From a virus: a DNA stretch of 28,909 nucleotides. The notes beneath the pieces were generated by a model that did no database searches, was not told the DNA's origin, and saw nothing but the letters and a program-made list of their open reading frames with translations. Below, in pieces: positions 8,295-13,150 of this stretch. The stretch's first letter is position 1. Every line of letters begins with the position of its first letter. The position numbers and the translations under genes were made by a program. The stretch covers positions 1 to 28,909 of IMG/VR virus record IMGVR_UViG_3300032235_000051; one strand, 5' to 3'.

Positions 8295-8724
8295 AAAATA
8301 ATTTTCCTATATTTGTAGTGTTAGCATAAGGGTTGCGATTATTAATCCTATTCACAAAATCCAAAGCAGACATCATTAATTTCCAAGCATATGTTTTAAA
8401 TTGACTTTTGTCTAAAACTCTATCATACTTAGACCAATATTTGTCTAATGTTAATTGTGCTTGTGCAAATGCCATTTCCTCATTGGACTTTAATAATCCT
8501 GGATGTTCTCTGGCCAGTAAGTCTAGTACAATTACCATTTTTGCCCAATCTTCATTTGAATATTTGTGTAGGAAATCCCCCCATAGTATGCTATTATTCT
8601 TTTTGACTTCACCGTCTTCTTCAATGATGGTGTTCAGCATTTCAGTTAGTCGCTTAAGTTGCTGGACTCCGTCATTGATGATTATTTCCTCGTAATCATC
8701 CATCATCCTTTCTAGGATTTTCAT
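8281..8724 (-). CDS. Unknown helical protein
   Basis: A 147-residue protein of mainly helical, acidic character (MMDDYEEIIINDGVQQLKRL, then EEDGEVKKNN, then AREHPGLLKSNEEMAFAQAQ). I chose the ATG at 8724 because AAGGAG lies just upstream. A start at 8775 has no such site and would extend further into the upstream gene. With this start it overlaps the upstream gene by 29 nt. I do not recognise the family. A PF.VNRINN-like C-terminal stretch (LDFVNRINNRNPYANT) is the only distinctive segment. The position in the small-gene cassette suggests a non-virion role. Confidence 0.6.
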   Translation of the reverse strand: MKILERMMDDYEEIIINDGVQQLKRLTEMLNTIIEEDGEVKKNNSILWGDFLHKYSNEDWAKMVIVLDLLAREHPGLLKSNEEMAFAQAQLTLDKYWSKYDRVLDKSQFKTYAWKLMMSALDFVNRINNRNPYANTTNIGKLFYVES

Positions 8725-9052
8725 TATTTTTCTCCTTGTTGCGGTTTTCACGATGACGCTTAAGGTTAGCTTCACTGACCTGCAAACGACGTGACATTAT
8801 TTTACAGTTGTCTAATGACCATGGTCCTGTAAAATTCTCTCTGGCCATAGCTAGGCAATCACTGTGGCGACCTCTTTGGTCCCATAGGTGATCCTGCCAT
8901 AGATAGCAATATTCTTCAAATGTTAGTGTGAATTCTTCACCGCGAAAATTTGCTTGTGCGCGGGCTCTTAGAAAAGGTAGATACTTGCGATGTACAAGCG
9001 GATCTGAATACTTCCAACGTGCTGGTCTAACTGATCCTTTTGATTGTGACAT
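8696..9052 (-). CDS. HNH-fold-like protein lacking the catalytic histidines
   Basis: A 118-residue basic protein. The segment FEEYCYLWQ ... CLAMARENFTGPWSLDNCKIMSRRLQ resembles the core of phage HNH proteins, in which R.D..G.W...N....R follows the active site. The usual His-Asn-His residues are not seen here. The C-terminal 30 residues are a charged tail (RHRENRNKEKNNENP). It sits immediately after a true HNH gene (9053-9499), with AAGGAA and a start 2 nt from that gene's stop. It could be a degenerate homing endonuclease or a DNA-binding protein with the same fold. Confidence 0.6.
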   Translation of the reverse strand: MSQSKGSVRPARWKYSDPLVHRKYLPFLRARAQANFRGEEFTLTFEEYCYLWQDHLWDQRGRHSDCLAMARENFTGPWSLDNCKIMSRRLQVSEANLKRHRENRNKEKNNENPRKDDG

Positions 9053-9499
9053 TTATTTGTTCCTTTTATATTTTGTTGTTGTTAATGCTTGCTCTGGCGT
9101 ATAACCAAGATCTACAATGCGGCTCCAAATAGTTGTTGACTTAAGTCCAACATATTTGCTCCACTCTGACAGAGTCATAGTTTTACCAAATGCAGTTAGG
9201 ATCATATTAGATCTGCGATTATTGTGATTTTCTCTAGGAGTGGCCCAACGAACGTTACCAGGAAAGTAACCACGGTTGTTGTCTATTCTATCTAAATGTG
9301 CTCCTGGAAAAGGAACAGGGCCTATAGTATTTTCTATATCTTCAACAAATTGTTCAAATGTTGACCATTCTGGTGTATAAGTGATTCCTCTACCACCGTA
9401 ATAACTGTAACTACGATTATTTGGGTTATCACATGCATTTTTCATTGTTGCCCATCTTCCCCATAAAGGGTGATGTGGATTGGCTACTCCATTGATCAT
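9053..9499 (-). CDS. HNH homing-type endonuclease
   Basis: A 148-residue free-standing endonuclease. An N-terminal LWGRWATMKNAC, then YYGGRGITYTPEWSTFEQF at 33-51 and the core HLDRIDNNRGYFPGNVRWAT at 68-87 followed by REN and NNRRSN are the standard phage HNH signature. The C-terminal 40 residues (TMTLSEWSKYVGLKSTTIW ... GYTPEQAL) look like a small helix-turn-helix DNA-binding repeat of NUMOD type. The likely role is mobility of its own locus by cutting related phages. Its ribosome binding site AGGAG (9508-9512) is locked in a 9-bp hairpin that also holds TATAAATA. Confidence 0.85.
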   Translation of the reverse strand: MINGVANPHHPLWGRWATMKNACDNPNNRSYSYYGGRGITYTPEWSTFEQFVEDIENTIGPVPFPGAHLDRIDNNRGYFPGNVRWATPRENHNNRRSNMILTAFGKTMTLSEWSKYVGLKSTTIWSRIVDLGYTPEQALTTTKYKRNK

Positions 9500-9503
9500 A
9501 AAA

Positions 9504-9536
9504 ATATCTCCTCTATTGTATTTATAAAGGAGATAT
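9504..9536 (-). promoter_or_regulatory. RBS-sequestering hairpin with internal late-type promoter
   Basis: On the minus strand ATATCTCCT (9536-9528) and AGGAGATAT (9512-9504) form a perfect 9-bp stem with a 15-nt loop. The 3' arm contains the Shine-Dalgarno sequence of the HNH gene, 8 nt from its ATG at 9499. The loop side holds TATAAATA (9526-9519). A T4-type late start about six bases on falls near 9513, so the transcript would lack the 5' arm and keep the binding site free. Read-through transcripts would be shut off. This is the known design of T4 I-TevI. Here it is inferred from sequence. Confidence 0.65.
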
Positions 9537-9560
9537 AACTAACGATGATAATAGGTGATT

Positions 9561-9782
9561 TTACGGTTTTTTATAGGAAACTATTTCACGTTCTTTATAA
9601 TATTCTTCCATTTCACTTTTAAGCAAGCTGATCTGTTCACTGTATTTGATTTGATCAAATGGATTGAGATTGGGGTCACACATTAGGTCATATATGTAAT
9701 CCCAATCATGGTCAGTGTTAAACTTCATATAATTGAAAATTCCTATAATATAGTCAATGAGATATTCTTTGCTAGGTTTCAT
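9561..9782 (-). CDS. Small acidic protein, unknown function
   Basis: A 73-residue protein, rich in Tyr, Asp, Lys and Glu (HDWDYIYDLMCDP, then EEYYKEREIV), predicted mostly helical and soluble. I recognise no family. Its ATG overlaps the stop of the preceding 56-residue gene as ATGA, so coupled translation is likely. The 61-nt gap after it holds the control hairpin of the HNH gene. Size, charge and placement are those of phage early or middle accessory proteins, but no function can be given. Confidence 0.6.
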   Translation of the reverse strand: MKPSKEYLIDYIIGIFNYMKFNTDHDWDYIYDLMCDPNLNPFDQIKYSEQISLLKSEMEEYYKEREIVSYKKP

Positions 9783-9949
9783 TCGCTTAAAAATCCTTGT
9801 ACCTTAAAGGTTGCGTAATTGCCTGCTTCAATAGTATATTCTATTCTTTCTATTTTTCCTACTACATATTGGTCTTTGTAGCGAAATATAACTTCTCCCT
9901 CGCCAATTGGGCCTAGTTGCATTATAGTGAATAAGTCAGTCTTCTTCAT
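9779..9949 (-). CDS. Small beta-rich protein, unknown function
   Basis: A 56-residue protein that starts MKKTDLFTIMQLGPIGEGEV and ends FKVQGFLSE, with alternating hydrophobic residues that suggest a small beta barrel. AAGGAC lies 8 nt before the ATG. It overlaps the upstream gene by 14 nt and the downstream gene by 4 nt (ATGA), which, with continuous reading frame across the gap, makes it credible. I do not recognise the family. The Ile, Tyr and Lys pattern (RYKDQYVVGKIERIEYTI) resembles small SH3- or OB-like folds, a weak guess. Confidence 0.6.
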   Translation of the reverse strand: MKKTDLFTIMQLGPIGEGEVIFRYKDQYVVGKIERIEYTIEAGNYATFKVQGFLSE

Positions 9950-10205
9950 TGAATAAGTCCTTGAATGTTGTTTCTAAATTAGTATTAAATCCTGTGCGCT
10001 CTTGTTCGCGGCGGCCTGGGCTAAATGTTTCCCAAAGAAATTGATAAGCAATTTCGTCATAGGTCTTAATGATGTACTTGTTAATGTCCATGTACCTAGG
10101 ACGTTGAAGATCATGTTCTTGGATAATATGTCGCCATTGATTGTTAATAGCCTGAATCTCTTCTAAAGGCATACTCCATACTTGTTGTCTACTAAGTTCT
10201 TGCAT
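9936..10205 (-). CDS. Unknown small protein
   Basis: An 89-residue soluble protein with helical N-terminus (LSRQQVWSMPLEEIQAIN), a central RPRYMDINKYIIKTYDEIAY and an acidic C-terminus (FKDLFNEED). No motif that I recognise. AGGA, which overlaps the stop codon of the preceding gene, lies about 11 nt before the ATG, so its translation is probably tied to that gene. It belongs to the unit that starts near 11060. Confidence 0.6.
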   Translation of the reverse strand: MQELSRQQVWSMPLEEIQAINNQWRHIIQEHDLQRPRYMDINKYIIKTYDEIAYQFLWETFSPGRREQERTGFNTNLETTFKDLFNEED

Positions 10206-10214
10206 GATTCGTTA

Positions 10215-11018
10215 TTATCCTAACAAATCTTTGGCATTTTTATTTTTAACCTTTTGACCAGGTTTAATGCTTACAGTGGCAATGACATTCTTCTTACGTT
10301 GTGCGTCTGACAAGTATCCACGGTCACCACGCATTTTCCATAACCATTGTTGATCATTGTACAGCAAGGAAATAATATAGTGACCTGGTTCTTCTAATTC
10401 TGCAAGTACTACGCTAAGACCTTCAATTGACTGCCCCTGTGTCTTATATCTGTATTCGTAAAATTTACTAGCACGAACATTTTTAAAGTTTACTTTGAAT
10501 TCTTCATAGGTATCACGTACATTTTGATAGTGAGGATCATTTTCCCAAACACTAGATTCTAATCCTCTTTTCATATGGCGGAATGGACTATTAATATCTG
10601 ATCTAAACTTCATCCAATCTTGCTGTCCTGATTTCTTAACGGACAATGATATTCTAAGTTTTCTTTTATTTTTTTGAAGTTGTTCAACAGTGCTGTTATC
10701 AAATAAGTCTATTTTGATAAAGTCCCAGTTAGCAGGGATGTTAGGGTCTTGAATGAGATTCTTCAATGCCTCTGTCGCGGGCGCTGCAACAAACTCACCT
10801 GAATCACCTGACCCACCTGAACCTTTAGGTTCGCGCAGCGAAGAGCGAAGCGATCCACGAAGTGGGGCCACTTCCAAGGCGTAGCCTTCAGTTATTGGTT
10901 TGTTACGCTCAGGCGTACTAACATTAATATATTCGTTGTTATTCGTTGTTATTATGTTGTTATTGTTGTTAATAGTTGTACGGCCTAGACCATAAAAAAA
11001 ATCTGTAGATTCAGTCAT
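10215..11018 (-). CDS. Unknown DNA/RNA-related candidate protein with inserted palindromic repeat segment
   Basis: A 267-residue protein and the first gene of the small-gene cassette. I chose the ATG at 11018, preceded by AAGGATAACAAT, over a TTG at 11045. Three parts are visible. Residues 1-60 are low complexity and Asn-rich, encoded by short tandem repeats. Residues about 35-70 (GYALEVAPLRGSLRSS then REPKGSGG) are encoded by a GC-rich cluster of hairpins unlike the flanks. Residues about 80-267 form a basic, probably globular domain with many Lys, Arg, Trp and Tyr (KSGQQDWMKFRSDIN, DQQWLWKMRGDRGYLSDA). It could bind nucleic acid, for example as a single-strand binding protein, but I recognise no family. 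Confidence 0.65.
   Translation of the reverse strand: MTESTDFFYGLGRTTINNNNNIITTNNNEYINVSTPERNKPITEGYALEVAPLRGSLRSSLREPKGSGGSGDSGEFVAAPATEALKNLIQDPNIPANWDFIKIDLFDNSTVEQLQKNKRKLRISLSVKKSGQQDWMKFRSDINSPFRHMKRGLESSVWENDPHYQNVRDTYEEFKVNFKNVRASKFYEYRYKTQGQSIEGLSVVLAELEEPGHYIISLLYNDQQWLWKMRGDRGYLSDAQRKKNVIATVSIKPGQKVKNKNAKDLLG
10830..10917. repeat. Cluster of four GC-rich hairpins inside a coding region
   Basis: Four short inverted repeats lie within 88 bases: TTCGC-GCA-GCGAA (10830-10842), GAAGTGG-GG-CCACTTC (10859-10874), AAGGC-GTA-GCCTT (10876-10888) and TACGC-TCAG-GCGTA (10904-10917). The stretch is far richer in G+C than its AT-rich surroundings and keeps the reading frame of the 10215-11018 gene. 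Such in-frame palindromic elements resemble Rickettsia palindromic elements and cyanobacterial dispersed repeats. Only one copy is seen in this window. Confidence 0.7.
10921..10980. repeat. Short tandem repeats coding an Asn-rich tract
   Basis: Plus-strand units such as ATTCGTTGTT (two adjacent copies, 10931-10950) and further ATTGTTGTT-like units run through this region. On the coding strand they give an Asn-rich tract near the N-terminus of the 10215-11018 protein. Slippage could change its length without always breaking the frame, since several units are multiples of three. Confidence 0.6.
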
Positions 11019-11046
11019 ATTGTTATCCTTCTTAATGGCTGTCAAT

Positions 11047-11059
11047 GAACAATTTGTTC
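11047..11059. promoter_or_regulatory. Operator-like palindrome at predicted transcript start
   Basis: GAACAATTTGTTC is a perfect palindrome around one central base. It begins at the start site predicted from TATAAATA at 11065-11072 and lies 29 nt upstream of the ATG at 11018. It could be a repressor site or a 5' mRNA stem. Only one copy was noticed. Confidence 0.35.
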
Positions 11060-11064
11060 TAGTT

Positions 11065-11072
11065 TATTTATA
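11065..11072 (-). promoter_or_regulatory. TATAAATA late-type promoter motif
   Basis: A perfect minus-strand TATAAATA lies upstream of the small-gene cassette, after the terminator at 11113-11154. A host-type alternative is also present: TTGATT (11107-11112), 18 bases, TATATT (11083-11088). Either could start the unit that covers 11018 to 8052. Confidence 0.5.
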
Positions 11073-11112
11073 CTAATCATCAAATATAGCATAGAAAGTG
11101 GCTTAAAATCAA

Positions 11113-11154
11113 CCAAAAGAAAATCCCCAGGCCTCACCATAAAACCTGGGGATT
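11113..11154 (-). terminator. Rho-independent terminator
   Basis: On the minus strand AATCCCCAGG (11154-11145) pairs with CCTGGGGATT (11131-11122), a perfect 10-bp stem with a 13-nt loop, followed by TTTCTTTTGG. It ends the tail operon or the structured RNA at 11122-11268 and separates it from the next unit. Confidence 0.85.
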
Positions 11155-11268
11155 AATGAGTCTAAGAAGAGTGACGAGCTACAAAAATATCATTATTTCT
11201 TAGGATGACAGCCGTAAGAAAGAGTTTTGTTTTGGAGCAATCAGGAGATAACATTCATAGCCCGTCAC
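11122..11268 (-). ncRNA. Candidate structured RNA with own promoter motif and terminator
   Basis: The 120-base gap after the 11271-11570 gene folds strongly. GTGACGGGCTA (11268-11258) pairs with TAGCTCGTCAC (11181-11171), 11 pairs including one G-U. Inside is a 7-bp hairpin, TTTCTTA (11221-11215) with TAAGAAA (11202-11196). The terminator stem at 11122-11154 closes the 3' end. AATAAATA (11279-11272) lies such that a late-type start would fall near 11266, almost exactly at the 5' edge of the outer stem. The single-stranded part includes ATCTCCT (11249-11243), complementary to the common ribosome binding site AGGAGAT of this genome. It may be a small RNA or a structured 3' UTR. Confidence 0.5.
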
Positions 11269-11270
11269 GT

Positions 11271-11570
11271 TTATTTATTTTTCTTTATTTCTTCAGTGCT
11301 TAAAAAGCGTATTTCTTTGCAATCTAAACATCTTGCTCGCCATTGGTCTGGTACTACAAATGTTCTTTGATAAGTTTTCTTACCTGGTACATCTGTTAGT
11401 CCGCACCAACTGCATGTAGTATAACAAGTTTTGTGTTTGACCACAACAGGAAAAGCACCTTCAACATCACTTTGTTCAGCAATCTTAATACCTTGACCAG
11501 GAAGGTCAGTGGCACGAAACCAAGTTTCAGCAACTTCGTCTAGGATCTGTTCAAACTTGTCTTTCTGCAT
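11271..11570 (-). CDS. Zinc-ribbon-like small protein
   Basis: A 99-residue protein with two CxxC pairs, CSWC at 53-56 and CLDC at 81-84, separated by 24 residues, as in a zinc ribbon. An additional Cys lies at 49. The N-terminal 30 residues are helical and acidic, and the C-terminus is Lys-rich (EEIKKNK). No ribosome binding site is evident. CATAAATA (11580-11587) would start a transcript only a few bases before the ATG, so a leaderless mRNA is possible. Zinc ribbons of this size bind DNA, RNA or RNA polymerase in other phages. It is a candidate for a transcription factor, but without family recognition. Confidence 0.65.
   Translation of the reverse strand: MQKDKFEQILDEVAETWFRATDLPGQGIKIAEQSDVEGAFPVVVKHKTCYTTCSWCGLTDVPGKKTYQRTFVVPDQWRARCLDCKEIRFLSTEEIKKNK
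11272..11279 (-). promoter_or_regulatory. AATAAATA late-type promoter motif before the structured RNA
   Basis: Overlaps the last codons of the 11271-11570 gene. A start five to six bases downstream would fall near 11266, at the 5' arm of the outer RNA stem at 11258-11268. Confidence 0.45.
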
Positions 11571-11582
11571 AACAGCAGATAT

Positions 11583-11831
11583 TTATGGAGCAGCTGATAA
11601 TACCGTGGCAACAGCTGAGATTACAGCAACGATTACAGTGCCACAACAACCAATTAATATTTTCCAAATGTCATTGCGACTTTGCAACACAGTTTCTCTA
11701 AGATCATCAATTTTAGTTTCTACAGATGAAATCCTACGTTCTAGGTCACCATAACGTTGCGCACATAGTTTAACATGCAAATCTAAGTCATTAGATTCTT
11801 GTTCAAATGTTTGTACGCTAAAATTAGACAT
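11583..11831 (-). CDS. XhlA-like coiled-coil membrane protein, possible holin partner
   Basis: An 82-residue protein. Residues 17-52 form a coiled coil (RYGDLERRISSVETKIDD) and residues about 56-80 form one hydrophobic helix (WKILIGCCGTVIVAVISAV). This is the layout of haemolysin XhlA-type proteins that act with holins. The start at 11831 overlaps the stop of the upstream gene as TAATG. A longer reading from 11882 would run inside that gene. With the protein at 487-687 it is one of two lysis candidates. Confidence 0.7.
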   Translation of the reverse strand: MSNFSVQTFEQESNDLDLHVKLCAQRYGDLERRISSVETKIDDLRETVLQSRNDIWKILIGCCGTVIVAVISAVATVLSAAP

Positions 11832-12265
11832 TAGACTAAGTCTCCTGAAAAACTCACGATTTTCCAAGCAGATCCATTCCATAAAACAACGCCTGACGTT
11901 CCTGTTGAAATGTCACTGCAATAGGCCAAATATCCAGTTTGCAATGAGGCTGTGGTTAGTGCTTGGATTTGTGATTTAAAAAGAGGACTGAGTCTTAATA
12001 TACTTTGTACTTCTACTACTTGGCTAGTAGGAGCAATAATTTGGTTGCCTACGCCTGTCCAAGCAATAGTCTGTGGAAGTTTTGTACTTGGAAGACTAGC
12101 ATTGCTGTCTAAAACAACAACTCCATTTACTCCGTTCTGTCCAGCAATAATTTCATTGAGCAAGGTAACTGTTTGATATAAATCAGCACGAGCTAACCCA
12201 GGACTATCTGAATTAGAGTCAAGATGCTCAGTTGAAATTTGTGTAGTTGATGCTGGGAAACTCAT
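11831..12265 (-). CDS. Putative tail-tip or fibre accessory protein
   Basis: A 144-residue protein with a polar N-terminus, then helix (ARADLYQTVTLLNEIIAG) and a C-terminal beta region of the form GYLAYCSDISTGTSGVVLWNGSAWK. This C-terminal pattern (colour of a 'decoration with WNGSAW') recurs in phage fibre and baseplate accessory proteins. A TAAATA-type motif (12283-12290) precedes the start. The gene sits just after the tail-tip genes. Virion function is inferred from its place and fold pattern. Confidence 0.6.
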   Translation of the reverse strand: MSFPASTTQISTEHLDSNSDSPGLARADLYQTVTLLNEIIAGQNGVNGVVVLDSNASLPSTKLPQTIAWTGVGNQIIAPTSQVVEVQSILRLSPLFKSQIQALTTASLQTGYLAYCSDISTGTSGVVLWNGSAWKIVSFSGDLV

Positions 12266-12282
12266 TTTTTAAATCCTCTTGA

Positions 12283-12290
12283 TATTTACT
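12283..12290 (-). promoter_or_regulatory. AGTAAATA late-type promoter motif
   Basis: Lies 18 nt before the ATG at 12265 in a 36-nt gap, with AAGAGGA between. It is the same variant as the one before the portal gene. Confidence 0.35.
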
Positions 12291-12301
12291 GTCTTTATAA
12301 A

Positions 12302-13150
12302 TTAACGCTGTAATAATTGCCCATTTTCCATGTATTGCTCTGGAAAGGCCTTAACCCTAATGTCAACAGTGTTATGAATATAATCACCATTTTGATCTTG
12401 TAGGGTAAATGCTGTACCAACGTAATTTGTTAGACTATTGCTGTATACGGTTTTTCTAACTATGCTTGGAAGGCAAACTTGCCCATAATCAACTTCTTCA
12501 AAATAATCATACTGATCACTGGCATAATGATATCCAATATTAGAATATCCTTGGCTAGCATAACCTGTGTTGTAGTATCCACCTGGACCTACAAAGTGTG
12601 GTTGTATGAACACGCTTAGAACACGACTTGACTTTCGTCCAATGTCTAGTACATAAGCAGTACTTAAAGTAGCTGTACTGTCAACTTCCGCCCAGGTAGG
12701 CAAATCTCTCGTGTTAATATCTGGAAATTCAAACTCATATGTTTGGTTTGTGGTCTTAATTGACAGTTCTTGTAGTACACTAGGTAAGCCTGAACGATAG
12801 ATCCAAACTCCAACTTTAATATAACGACCGTAAAAGGCCATTATATTGCTGTCTCCTTCATTAATTGTGTACTCTAGTTCTTCCCCTGTAAAATCGCCTG
12901 AATTTGACGTCCAAATGACGTATTTTGATAGATTTCCTTGGTATTTTGAGGTGATTTCTAGGTTAAAATGCCCCGTTCTGCCAAAGTCTATGTTTTCAGT
13001 AACCCATATCAACGGATCTACTTCTTGCCCTTGCCAAGAAATAACAGAATCCCAGTTGGTGGCAGTAATATCTGCCCAAGTTCCAACGCTGCCAGGAATG
13101 ATGTAACCTGTTTTATAATCAATAAAAGAAGTAGATGAAGTAATCGTCAT
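12302..13150 (-). CDS. Tail-tip-associated structural protein, unknown family
   Basis: A 282-residue beta-rich protein. The first 130 residues look like a carbohydrate-binding or discoidin-like jelly roll (TGHFNLEITSKYQGNLSKYV, then FYGRYIKVGVWIYRSG, then LQELSIKT). A Tyr and Gly-rich stretch follows (GPGGYYNTGYASQGYSNIG), and the C-terminus reads VDIRVKAFPEQYMENGQ, a form seen in phage minor tail proteins. It overlaps the J-like gene by ATGA. It probably sits at the tip and may bind surface sugars. Confidence 0.6.
   Translation of the reverse strand: MTITSSTSFIDYKTGYIIPGSVGTWADITATNWDSVISWQGQEVDPLIWVTENIDFGRTGHFNLEITSKYQGNLSKYVIWTSNSGDFTGEELEYTINEGDSNIMAFYGRYIKVGVWIYRSGLPSVLQELSIKTTNQTYEFEFPDINTRDLPTWAEVDSTATLSTAYVLDIGRKSSRVLSVFIQPHFVGPGGYYNTGYASQGYSNIGYHYASDQYDYFEEVDYGQVCLPSIVRKTVYSNSLTNYVGTAFTLQDQNGDYIHNTVDIRVKAFPEQYMENGQLLQR

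Noticed and set aside
9545-9622. Plus-strand frame of 25 codons with AGGAGATAT-like binding site before ATG at about 9550
   Set aside because: The apparent binding site is the other arm of the HNH control hairpin, the frame is very short and no plus-strand promoter is seen.
11019-11045. TTG start at 11045 for the 10215-11018 gene
   Set aside because: The ATG at 11018 has AAGGATAACAAT directly before it, while the TTG has no binding site and overlaps the operator-like region.
11831-11882. Earlier start at 11882 for the XhlA-like gene
   Set aside because: It would extend 52 nt into the upstream gene without a binding site. The ATG at 11831 gives the TAATG overlap.
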